From the NCBI RefSeq assembly GCF_000350225.1, contig NW_005179003.1, positions 156,255-220,254 on the forward strand: DNA of 64,000 nt, written 5' to 3'. This DNA comes from Chondrus crispus. Lineage: Eukaryota; Rhodophyta; Florideophyceae; Gigartinales; Gigartinaceae. Of the stretch, positions 42,487-51,076 are shown in pieces. The position numbers and the translations under genes are program-made. The notes beneath the pieces are model-generated. The model was not told where the DNA came from and ran no database searches. It saw nothing but the letters and a program-made list of their open reading frames with translations. The stretch's first letter is position 1. Every line of letters starts with the position of its first letter.

Positions 42487-44595
42487 CTACCCCGAGTACA
42501 CCTTTGCCATCTGCCTGCGCTTTCCGAGATCGTGGTATACCAACGTACCAAAGTACGAACAGATTAGGTCCCCCTTCTGAAAAGTCTTCTGAAAAGTCTT
42601 TGCCGCAAATACACCCTGACCAGCCATTTGGTGCTTGATGGTTGAGGTTGCGACGAACAAACCGTTGGCAGCTGCATCAATCTGCAAAAGTTGTTTCGTG
42701 TCTGATTGTTCAAGCAGGCCTTGGTATTGACGGGGCCATTCATGGAATGGCTTGTTCATGCAGTCAATCAGGAATCCTCGATTATCCCAAGTGGATGCTA
42801 GATGAGACAGAATATGGTCGGGGAAGCATTGGTATGGTGGCATTCCTTTTGGAGCGTTCCACCTGGGATCAAGCATCTCTGGAGGGGCGTACTGTTCATG
42901 CACAGAACAAACTAAAGGAAGGAACTTCGACAATAGTTTGATATCTGTGGCCTTGGTAGCAATGGCTGATGCTGTTCTTCGTAAGACATGGTTGGAAGCC
43001 ACAGCAAAGCATGCCTCATCTACTTCGCACCCGACAAATCTGCGATGATTGGGGAGAGTCATGCAAGCATGGGCAGTTGAGAAGGTACCGGCGAATAAAT
43101 CCACCACGATATCACCTGGCTGAGAGAACCTGCAGATGAGTTCCTTGAGGAGGGCAACTGGTTTCTGCTCTGCGCGGAGAGCAAAGGTTTTTGATGGGTC
43201 GTTGCTGTTGCATCCTCGGAGCTGTTCACCGGGAAGAAGCCACATGACATTGTTAATGATGTTCTTGAAGGCCGGAAATGTTGAAGGGACGTAGTTAAAG
43301 TTCTTGTAGTTAACCATCGCTTCTTCCTCTTTGTATGTAAGACCGTTTTTCTTGATATGGACTGCCAATTCGGCCCCATTTACGAGTGAACACTTCTTTC
43401 CCGGGGGTACTGTGATGACTGAGGGATGTCTCTCGACTATCAAGGGCATCGAATCCACAGTGAATGTGGGCCTCTTTTGGCCCCTGCCGAGGTCTGTAGT
43501 CGAGGCTTTGAACTTTCTACGCCATGTCATGAATTGCTGTATCGAGCAGAAAATGATGCCGTGTCCACCTTTTCTAAGGACCATAGCTGCAGTTTTCACG
43601 ACCTCGTCCATGTCTTCATTTGTGAGGCAATCATGGGCCGAGTTTTTCTTGTCCGACTGTCTTCTCGTGTTATAGGGAGGGTCACATAGAAGCAATTGAG
43701 CTCCTGAAGAACTTAAAGGGTCCGTAGGTGCGATTAAATCTTCCAGCTCGATGATTTCCTCGAAGCTTGACCGGTACAGCCTCAGATATGGTTTCAGTGC
43801 ATCTTCCAACTCTTCCATCTTTTTCTTTATCGCTTGGTTTGAAATGGCGCGAGTTCCATTGGCTGGGATCTTGGTAGAGAATGGTTCGAGTGGAGTCTCA
43901 GCAGCCGACCGCTCAGGTCTTACTGGAATAATGTTGCCAACAATTTCCTTGACTCGAGGGGCTGTACGTACGTAGTTTTGTACAGCTGACCGCAATCTCA
44001 TCTCCGTCTCTAACTCCTTTCGAACTGTGTTGGTAAGGCGAAGCGGTATTTTAGAAAAGCGTTGAGGAACTCCTTCGTTGTGCACTTTGAACCTTACGAA
44101 ACCGGGCCATTTGATGTGAGATGGCAGTGCGTAGAGCTCGTGCGCATGCGTCATTGAATGAATGTCTTGGAAGAACTCTGTGGCAAGAGTGCGTAGGCAC
44201 TCATCCAGGCTGTTGGTTCTATCACAGACGTGTGCGAACGTTTCTTCTTTCTTATGTGTCAGAGAAGCATGGGGCTCAAATCGCTTCGCTTGCGAGCTTC
44301 TGAGAAAGCCTTCTGTACGTGACTGAATGACCCGAAACTGAACGAAATCCGAGGTCAACTGAAGATATGGGAGGAACATGCTTTCGACACCGTCAAAACC
44401 GAAGCTGGCAGCATACGTATCCCACGCTCTGACCACTTGCTGAATTGCAGCTCCTATTCTAACTGCTTTTTCGGTAGTGAGGGCGCTCAAGGTTAAGCTG
44501 GGAGGGTACGAGGTCGGTTGTGCTATTGATCTTGTTATTTTCCTTTTCTTTGCAGGCCTCTCCTCGTTGATGCTCTTCGTAATGTCAATAATCAC
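42487..44595 (-). CDS. DNA amino-methyltransferase (DPPY class) fused to a SET domain start
   Basis: Open over 702 codons; it begins at a GTG overlapping the stop of the ORF before it, so it is probably not an independent gene. Motif IV DPPY (codons 43672-43683, in LLCDPPYNTRR) comes before motif I (DLFAGTFST, about 43083-43105, followed by GCEVDE), the circularly permuted order of β-type N6-adenine/N4-cytosine DNA methyltransferases. The FxGxG Gly is replaced by Phe (FAGTF). The N-terminal 300 residues are unassigned (nuclear-type basic run PAKKRKITR). The C-terminal 100 residues begin a SET domain. Predicted roles: DNA base methylation coupled to protein lysine methylation, in the nucleus. 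Confidence 0.7.
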   Translation of the reverse strand: MIIDITKSINEERPAKKRKITRSIAQPTSYPPSLTLSALTTEKAVRIGAAIQQVVRAWDTYAASFGFDGVESMFLPYLQLTSDFVQFRVIQSRTEGFLRSSQAKRFEPHASLTHKKEETFAHVCDRTNSLDECLRTLATEFFQDIHSMTHAHELYALPSHIKWPGFVRFKVHNEGVPQRFSKIPLRLTNTVRKELETEMRLRSAVQNYVRTAPRVKEIVGNIIPVRPERSAAETPLEPFSTKIPANGTRAISNQAIKKKMEELEDALKPYLRLYRSSFEEIIELEDLIAPTDPLSSSGAQLLLCDPPYNTRRQSDKKNSAHDCLTNEDMDEVVKTAAMVLRKGGHGIIFCSIQQFMTWRRKFKASTTDLGRGQKRPTFTVDSMPLIVERHPSVITVPPGKKCSLVNGAELAVHIKKNGLTYKEEEAMVNYKNFNYVPSTFPAFKNIINNVMWLLPGEQLRGCNSNDPSKTFALRAEQKPVALLKELICRFSQPGDIVVDLFAGTFSTAHACMTLPNHRRFVGCEVDEACFAVASNHVLRRTASAIATKATDIKLLSKFLPLVCSVHEQYAPPEMLDPRWNAPKGMPPYQCFPDHILSHLASTWDNRGFLIDCMNKPFHEWPRQYQGLLEQSDTKQLLQIDAAANGLFVATSTIKHQMAGQGVFAAKTFQKTFQKGDLICSYFGTLVYHDLGKRRQMAKVYSG

Positions 44596-45083
44596 GGATA
44601 CGAAAATGAGCTGCTCGAATCGGGTGACAGGTTCCGTTTTGTAGGCGTAGGTTTTATCTTTTTAGGCTTCGTCCATGAAAGGCCACTATCTGTGAAGAAA
44701 GAGCAAACCAAGTGCCTGTGATTTAAAGGGAATCCTTCGCGTGATGTGTGCTCGAATACGTCTCGAACTCGCCTATCGGTTTCATTGTGCATCATATCAA
44801 CGGCGGCAGCAGTGCGAAAGTACAATCCATTGCTACTAGTTTGGAGCTTGGCAATGAGCTGAGTCTTTTCGTAGTTTGTGTAGTCGTTGCCTTCTGTAAC
44901 AAAAAGGAGTATGTCCTTGACGGCTGGTGGCATCTCCATTTCTGCACGGTTAGCGAAAACCTTCTGGACCCATTCGCAGAACTTTGCAAAAGGAAGGTCT
45001 CTGGCTTTCGCGGTGGGTTCCAAAGCATCCCAAGCATCCCGAACGGCTATTGAAAGCTTTGCAAAAGTAGTGAGCTTTGCCAT
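44592..45083 (-). CDS. N-terminal segment of the methyltransferase-SET gene
   Basis: 163 codons from ATG 45083 (MAKLTTFAKLS). The frame is open further upstream to 45377 but that part is low-complexity and probably untranslated. It is helical with no known family, and ends PTKRNLSPDSSSSFSYP with a TGA overlapping the next frame (GTGA). The next frame has no ATG for about 70 codons, so the three frames 45083-44592, 44595-42487 and ~42490-42101 most likely formed one ~980-residue protein, with frame changes near 44600 and 42490. Whether these are decay, assembly errors or programmed cannot be told here. Confidence 0.5.
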   Translation of the reverse strand: MAKLTTFAKLSIAVRDAWDALEPTAKARDLPFAKFCEWVQKVFANRAEMEMPPAVKDILLFVTEGNDYTNYEKTQLIAKLQTSSNGLYFRTAAAVDMMHNETDRRVRDVFEHTSREGFPLNHRHLVCSFFTDSGLSWTKPKKIKPTPTKRNLSPDSSSSFSYP

Positions 45084-45652
45084 GGTAATGCTATGAGATG
45101 AAGGATGGGAGGATATATTAGGTAGAAGGCAGGGGTGGTGATTGACTCGTGCGAGGGCGGCGTGGATTCTGTTGTCGGTAGTCTTTTTAAATTGGGGCAA
45201 CAAAAGAAGTAGGAAGGCGCCGGATAGCAATCGGGTAAGTGCGACGAATGGGGAACGACGAGTGCCGACGCTGGATGGGAGACTCTTTAAAGAGTGTAGT
45301 TGTTGTTGGAAGAATGAAGGGGAATGGTCGAAAGATCTGAAGAGGGACACGGCAGTGGAAATGTGACGATAAGTCAACCGGATGAGGTGAATGGGTCGAC
45401 CGAGACTTTCAAAGACGGATTAGCGCAGTGGTCAGAGAAGGGGATCCCAAGCGTGTTTGTTGGGGTGGGGGAGGCACAGCGACGGATAACGCTAATCCTC
45501 TGATGAATCGAGGGATCGCGAGGTGGAGAATGGTCATAAAATGGGGTTTGGGCGTGCTTAGTCGGCGTGGGAGGGCGAGGGAGGGCGAGGGAGGGCGAGG
45601 GAAAGACGTGTGGAGGCCGATGGGAAGTTGGGTTGAGATGACGTAGTACAGC
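45084..45652. other. 5' region of the methyltransferase gene
   Basis: No separate gene seen. A GAGGGC-type 11-bp tandem run (GGGAGGGCGAG units) lies at 45566-45600. Confidence 0.45.
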
Positions 45653-45852
45653 GTAGTACGACATTGGTTTCAGGTGTAGTATGATTCGGCAATCATACTG
45701 GAAAAGAGTGGGAAATTTTATTATTAAAACATGCTTGGCCGAGTATGATTGCCGAATCATACTGGCCGGAACCCCCAAAAAATTACTGAAAAGTAGGTCT
45801 TTCCCAGTATGATTGGGCAATCATACTCGAAGCGCCCGCCAGGTCGACCGAC
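45653..45852. promoter_or_regulatory. Phased palindrome array B-A-A-A-B between divergent genes
   Basis: Three A palindromes at 45678-45699, 45742-45763 and 45806-45827 (arms AGTATGATT and complement; 4-bp centres CGGC, GCCG, GGGC), exactly 64 bp apart. B motifs with the core GTCGNNCGAC sit outside at 45843-45852 (GTCG-AC-CGAC) and 45653-45662 (GTAG-TA-CGAC, one mismatch), each 31 bp from the nearest A centre. Spacings of ~31 and 64 bp are close to 3 and 6 helical turns, placing all sites on one DNA face. The array lies between the methyltransferase-SET gene (minus) and the ParB/oxygenase gene (plus). It may be a regulator, ParB-type or recombinase site, or a transposon. Confidence 0.7.
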
Positions 45853-46280
45853 GTAAATTTTGGGGGATGAGCGGGGAATGCCCTGGCTTCCATGCCGGCT
45901 TGCGCACGTGGAGGGCGCTGATTGGCGGGATGGAGGGGCTCAATGTAACGGGCCTTGCTGGTGGTGGCGTCCACTCTCCTACTCTATTGATGGTCCCATC
46001 AACGGCTTCCATCTCGGATGAGTCCCCAGGCGACCGGTTGAAGAGTGTGTTGAGAGGATTTCTGTCGTTCCTGCTTTGAACGTGGGGCTTATACTAGGGG
46101 GATTCGCGACCGCTTAGCTGAATCGTTCGGGAATCGCGGGACGAGAGCTGCTGCGCATTGGAGTTGTATTTGGTTTACGTGGATCACGCTGAATCGCGAC
46201 CGTTGCTTGGAATCTTGGCACGAGAGCTGTAGTGTGGCTGCGTTGAGTAAGAGTGATTCACTTTGCGTACTATCAGGCTG
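45853..46280. other. Spacer upstream of the ParB/oxygenase gene
   Basis: No gene. Contains two similar stretches around GAATCG and GACGAGAGCTG / GGCACGAGAGCTG (about 46120-46150 and 46205-46230). Confidence 0.4.
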
Positions 46281-46288
46281 TATAAAAG
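46281..46288 (+). promoter_or_regulatory. TATA box (TATAAAAG)
   Basis: Canonical TATAAAAG 15 bp before the first in-frame ATG (46296) and 84 bp before the second (46365). A start site about 30 bp downstream would favour translation from 46365. Confidence 0.55.
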
Positions 46289-46295
46289 CTTTGAT

Positions 46296-49200
46296 ATGGT
46301 GGACGGGAGACCAGTTGCGGATGAGGAACGTCAAGGTGGATCTGAAAGCGGTTCAGAAGGCGAAATGAACCAGGATTCGAGTCGGAAACGATTGGATAGG
46401 GGAGAAAGACGCGCTCGTGCTGAGAATGAAGAAGCAGCTGGTACCGTAGCTAGTGCTCGGACCGACAATAGCTCTGGCAATGGGGCGAGTGCTGAAAGGG
46501 GGCGCAGAGGTCGTCGTGGTCGTGGTCGTCGTGGTTCTCGCGGTGCTCGTGGTACTCGTGGCACTCGTGGTACTCGTGGTGGTCGTAGTGCGCGTGCTGC
46601 GAATGATGGGAGTGAAGGTGGAGTAGAAACGGCTTCCGTCGCAGGCAAGAGCGCCAGTGTTGCTGCACGCGGTGCCGCTGAGGATGCTGCGTCCGTGGGC
46701 AGAGCAGCGGCTACGACTGCGATGCCCATATCCGTTGCCGTTGGACCAGTTGTTCTGCGCGTGCGCAGTCCACCTCGACCCCGAAAGAAGGGAGGCCAAA
46801 CGATCAAGAGAGCAGCATCAAATTCCGCTGAGGAAGGAACCAGAACCCTAACCGATACGGAAGCAGCAGGAAGGTCTGGTTACAGGCGGGAGGGTTCAGA
46901 CGGTGTTGGAATATCGGAAGAAGCTGCTGACGTCATAATTGTGGACTCTGACGAAGAGGAGCGTGCTGCGCAGGACAGGCTTAAGAATGACAATCCCCTG
47001 CTGGCTCCTGAGGTAGATTTGAACAACTACCGCCAGTGTATTCTCGAAATCGATGTTTCTTTGATAAGTGAGCCAAAGCAGAGCATTCGTTTGGTGGATG
47101 AGGAGCACCTCAGAGAGATGCGCCAGTCAATCAAAGAAAATGGATACATGACCAGCTCCGGCTCGCTATCGGTAACACTGAAGGAGGGCAACGGGTTAAC
47201 CTGTGCCTTGGCTGAAGAGATGATTACGAATGGGAAGATCACCAGGGAGGTGTGGTTGATTGATGGGCGGCACCGGCTCATCGTGATCATCAGAGAGAGA
47301 ATCCAAACTGTCAAAGTGACGCTGTGGATTCCTCGTCGAGATGTTCCGTGTCTCCACTCTGCGGAGATTGTTAGCATTGGTGCCTTTTTGAACAAGAGTA
47401 CCTCTACGAACAGAGAGATGACCTTGCAGGACCAGATTCATGCTTGTGTGTCTTTAGCAAGGACGCTTGATGCCAGAGAAGACGTTGATATTCGCGCATC
47501 GAATTCTTCCCATCTGGCGACTGCCCTCTTCGCCGGAAAGACTTTGGGGAAGCAGAAGATGAGGCAGTTGCAACGTTACGGAATGATTGGCCTGAAACTT
47601 GCTCAGAACCAGGCCATGTTTGATATCTTTTTAGAGGAGACGAACACTCAATTGAATTTGAATCTTAGTCACGTGGCATCGGATGTTCTCCTTGGTATGG
47701 ACTTGGAAGGGTTCAGGCTTGGACTGCAGTGCGTGAAGCAGAGAATTGAAACTGCAAACCAAACTGGATGGAGGGCCACTGGAAGGTTTGATCGACTAAG
47801 CAGAGCATTCTACAATGCAGTGGCCGAACAATACGGTGAGGTCAAAAAAGCTGCAGAGTTCTGCGGGTGGCCCGTCCGTGAGTTTTTGCAGCGTACGGTA
47901 GGAAAGACGAAGGTAACAGTTGGAGAGAGCATTCGGACGGGCATGGGAAGGTTTGACGAAGGTCAGAAGATGAAGGGCGTTATGAAAACCAAGCTGACGA
48001 ATCTGAAGAAGCGTCTGAAGGCATTGCCTGGAGTCGAAGACTACGAGGCTGAGTCGGAATCAGATTCGGAGGTGGAGGGAGGATGTATAACCCTCACTAA
48101 CTCAGAATCGTCAGGGAGGAATGATGGCGACCATGAGCAAGAATCGGAGTCGCCTCGAGGAACACCTCCCAATTCCAAACCAGGAGATTCATTGCGGCCG
48201 AAGCAGACTCCGGGCCCTGCCCAGAACTCTGAGCTGGCTAAGGAGCCGAAACAGCCACAAGGGAATGGGACCAAGCAAACTGAAGGCTCCAGTCAGCGAC
48301 CTAAGCGAAAGAGTAAAAAGCGGAACTACAGCGAGCGCGGGGAAGATGAAGAGGATTTCGAGCCCGACTCCGGAAGGGGAAGACAGAGAAAAAAGCCGAA
48401 GATTGCGGGGACGGGGAAAGATGATGTCAATCCTGCTGCCACGGATGAGGGGTCCGGGTATATGCCGCGAGATGATCTGGTGCGTGCTCTAGAAGGCTTG
48501 CCTGAGAACGAGGTTATTCGGATTATGGATGCCCTTGGTCTGGATGTCGTCTCTCGTCCGGAAAAGGAAACTGTTCGAGATGAAGGGAAGTTTGCCTCCA
48601 CGGATGGAAGCGGCTTTAAAGATGAAGTTGCAGCTGTACTGCCGATAGGGTATGACGACCCGGTTCCATACGAAGGTTTAGAGCATCCGCAATGGTGCCG
48701 GTTTGCTTTTCTATTCCCTAGTCAATGGCCAAAGAAGAACCCTATTCGTCATGCTATGCCGTTTTTGGAGACGATACTCGTTCCGCATGAACACCGGGCG
48801 AACGTGTTTTTTAACAGTGCAGCCGATGTGCTTCGAGATAATCACCACTTGGTCTTCTGGCGAGCAGCGCTGAACTACCTCGTCGATCATCCACAACAAG
48901 AGGTTGTTCCCGATGGCGATGAACGCTTTACTGAAGTCCCCAAGAACCTGCTTCCTTGGGCGTCTGCCATTGCAAATGACTACGCTGCTCTCGCATATTT
49001 CGCTGAGAAACGAGGAGAGCTTGAGTCTCAGGGGTACTGCGTTCTGAGCAACTTTCTGGATGATGGATGCAACCCGGAGAAGGTGGGGTCGGTGACAATA
49101 CCGCAGATGGAAGGGGACCGGCATGTTTTCTCACGTCTTCGGGCTGAAGTGCAGGCCTCTTTTCCTGGCGCTCAGGCTCTGAGGGATCCGGACAATCGCA

Positions 49201-50132
49201 CGGTGTGGGATTGGATTGTGAATGAGGGTTTCGATGTCGATGCTGTGAAGGGTGAGAAAGGGATTGCTCGCTACACCACTACCAATTTCGGGGTGACTAC
49301 TCATCTAGAGCAAAACGCAAGCACGGTGCTGACTGCTCGGCTGAGAACGCTTTTGGACATCCGTATTTTGCAAGCGCTGGCGGCGTTGGTGGTATGGAAA
49401 AATAAGAGCGGTAGCGAGGAGATGTATATTCCGAAGACCGGTGGGCGGTGGTTGCTGACGGCGAAAGGGTGCAAGCGCCAGGCACTGCATACGGATTTTC
49501 CTTCTATGAGCAGAACGGACACCGTTCGTGGCAAGAGAAACCCCGGTTACTTTACTATTACCACAGGCAGTTTAGAAGTGCCGGTCTGGGTTTGTCCGTT
49601 TTCGCATAAGACGGTGTCGATGGCCCCAGAACGAGGTATTCGCGCTATGTCGAAAGGGAGTGTGGCAGGAATCCTCAGGATACCCCCGTACTCTATCTTC
49701 GTCGGTCGTGGGGACATGTTTCATGCTGGTGCCGGATATGGAGATTCAGCAGGGGACGGGAGCTGCCTTCGATATCACCTGTATTTCGTGCCAATGAGCC
49801 ATCGCTTAGAGGATGGTGTTCATATGCTCCAAAAGTTTGATCCCATTATGAAGACCAACCTGGACGACGATACGGACGAGGACGTAAATGAAGGTGAGGA
49901 TGATGCAACCGGCGAGGTTGTCAGCGAAGGGGATGTGGATGGGGATGACGGTTATGTGGATGATGTGGAAGCCGATGGGGAAGGGGATGATGTTGTAATG
50001 AAGGAGGGAGTACCTGCTACTCAGCCAGTGCAAATTCTCAAAGAGGGTAGCTCGACCGCGAAAGCTGCTGTTGGGCCTTCAGGTGGGAATCCTGTCCAAT
50101 TGCCAATCCTGATACCCAGGAACAGGAGGTAA
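46296..50132 (+). CDS. ParB-like domain plus 2-oxoglutarate/Fe(II) oxygenase-like domain protein
   Basis: 1278 codons from ATG 46296 (1255 from 46365, which the TATA box favours). Order: a low-complexity Arg/Gly-Thr-rich tail (46.49-46.6 kb) and acidic/basic region; a ParB/Srx-like domain at about 47.05-47.4 kb (EEHLREMRQSIKENGY, then VWLIDGRHRLIVI, matching the ParB idGeRRl motif); a helical part to ~48.0 kb as in ParB proteins; a long charged linker with PKRKSKKR and RQRKKPK nuclear signals; and a C-terminal double-stranded β-helix at about 48.7-49.8 kb with HTD (49488-49496), distal His in MFHAG (49722) and Arg in LRYHLYF (~49.77 kb), the HxD...H...R set of 2OG/Fe(II) oxygenases. The tail is very acidic. 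Predicted to bind DNA and oxidise a base or protein. Divergent from the methyltransferase gene. Confidence 0.7.
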   Translation: MVDGRPVADEERQGGSESGSEGEMNQDSSRKRLDRGERRARAENEEAAGTVASARTDNSSGNGASAERGRRGRRGRGRRGSRGARGTRGTRGTRGGRSARAANDGSEGGVETASVAGKSASVAARGAAEDAASVGRAAATTAMPISVAVGPVVLRVRSPPRPRKKGGQTIKRAASNSAEEGTRTLTDTEAAGRSGYRREGSDGVGISEEAADVIIVDSDEEERAAQDRLKNDNPLLAPEVDLNNYRQCILEIDVSLISEPKQSIRLVDEEHLREMRQSIKENGYMTSSGSLSVTLKEGNGLTCALAEEMITNGKITREVWLIDGRHRLIVIIRERIQTVKVTLWIPRRDVPCLHSAEIVSIGAFLNKSTSTNREMTLQDQIHACVSLARTLDAREDVDIRASNSSHLATALFAGKTLGKQKMRQLQRYGMIGLKLAQNQAMFDIFLEETNTQLNLNLSHVASDVLLGMDLEGFRLGLQCVKQRIETANQTGWRATGRFDRLSRAFYNAVAEQYGEVKKAAEFCGWPVREFLQRTVGKTKVTVGESIRTGMGRFDEGQKMKGVMKTKLTNLKKRLKALPGVEDYEAESESDSEVEGGCITLTNSESSGRNDGDHEQESESPRGTPPNSKPGDSLRPKQTPGPAQNSELAKEPKQPQGNGTKQTEGSSQRPKRKSKKRNYSERGEDEEDFEPDSGRGRQRKKPKIAGTGKDDVNPAATDEGSGYMPRDDLVRALEGLPENEVIRIMDALGLDVVSRPEKETVRDEGKFASTDGSGFKDEVAAVLPIGYDDPVPYEGLEHPQWCRFAFLFPSQWPKKNPIRHAMPFLETILVPHEHRANVFFNSAADVLRDNHHLVFWRAALNYLVDHPQQEVVPDGDERFTEVPKNLLPWASAIANDYAALAYFAEKRGELESQGYCVLSNFLDDGCNPEKVGSVTIPQMEGDRHVFSRLRAEVQASFPGAQALRDPDNRTVWDWIVNEGFDVDAVKGEKGIARYTTTNFGVTTHLEQNASTVLTARLRTLLDIRILQALAALVVWKNKSGSEEMYIPKTGGRWLLTAKGCKRQALHTDFPSMSRTDTVRGKRNPGYFTITTGSLEVPVWVCPFSHKTVSMAPERGIRAMSKGSVAGILRIPPYSIFVGRGDMFHAGAGYGDSAGDGSCLRYHLYFVPMSHRLEDGVHMLQKFDPIMKTNLDDDTDEDVNEGEDDATGEVVSEGDVDGDDGYVDDVEADGEGDDVVMKEGVPATQPVQILKEGSSTAKAAVGPSGGNPVQLPILIPRNRR

Positions 50133-51076
50133 CACCAGATTTAGATGAGTATGAGGAGAAGAAATCTGACTAGGGTCGAAGTAGGAATGCCTTGAAAAGT
50201 TGGTAGTACTTGTTGTAAAAGTAGACCCTGCGCGCAGCGGAGAGTAAACCTCGCGCCTTGCCGGTGAGGGTGTCCTGTAAAAGATATTTTCTATTTGGGA
50301 AGTCAGGGACAGCAGAAAAGAAGGGGTTCAAGAGCGTCTACATGGGGATTTAAAGGCAGGCTCTCGACTGCATGCTGAATGAGCCTGGTTGTAGGAGTGT
50401 AGATAGTTGTGTCGCGCAATTTTCCCGCCCTAGGTAGTGGGCAACATGGGAAAGAACATTCTGATCAGTTTACTTCAACCTATGTACTTTCTTGGGGCCA
50501 AGAGGGGGATATTTCATATAAATAATAAAAACTGCGTGGGCATTAGCAACGCTGACCTAGAGTACCGTTTTTTGTTAAATTGTTGTACAGCTGGTTGCCA
50601 GCCGCCGAAAAGAAGGTAAAAGCTATGAATGGCATGTTACCTGAAAGAGGATGATACTTAAAATAACAATTTGTTAAATTGTTGTAAGAGCCATGAATGG
50701 CATGTTGCCTGAAAGAGGACGATATTTAAAAGAGCAATGGGAAAAGGCGGTTATTATTACGTTTGGGGAAAACATTACAATAGGAGCATGACGATAGGAG
50801 CGGTTGCGTATTTTCAATGTGTGCAATTTTCTTCATTGGGCGGTTTTGGCGTTTGAGCGATGAACCGCATTCCATACGGCACAAGTTTTAGATGGGCGCG
50901 TCATTGACTTGGAGTAGAATAGCTTTTTTTGATATCTTCATAAGTAGAGCTTAGTAGAACTTACATGAGGAAACGATTCTGAGGTGGAGAGAGAGATTTA
51001 GAGAGAGAGAGAGAGCTACCACTTGCGCACGTTTACTCGTTGTTTTTGTATAGAAGGACGATATATCTGTGAGAGA
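50133..51076. other. Spacer with a duplicated gene-start fragment
   Basis: Contains the ~90-bp sequence 50524-50613 also found at the start of the gene at 54277, and a ~95-bp tandem duplication (ATGAATGGCATGTT units at 50625 and 50690). A GA-rich run lies at 50985-51015. Confidence 0.6.
50524..50613 (+). repeat. Duplicated 90-bp promoter/start block, copy 1
   Basis: About 94% identical to 54207-54296 (GCATTAGCAACGCTGACCTA and CAGCCGCCGAAAAGA are shared). At 54.2 kb the block includes the start codon of a gene; here the ATG position reads TTG. Confidence 0.8.

Noticed and set aside
45418-45450. A-box-like TAGCGCAGTGG suggesting a tRNA
   Set aside because: No B box or T arm within the expected distance.
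46331-46807. 158- and 148-codon minus-strand ORFs rich in Pro/Arg and Thr/Ser
   Set aside because: Antisense of the low-complexity N-terminal region of the ParB/oxygenase gene.
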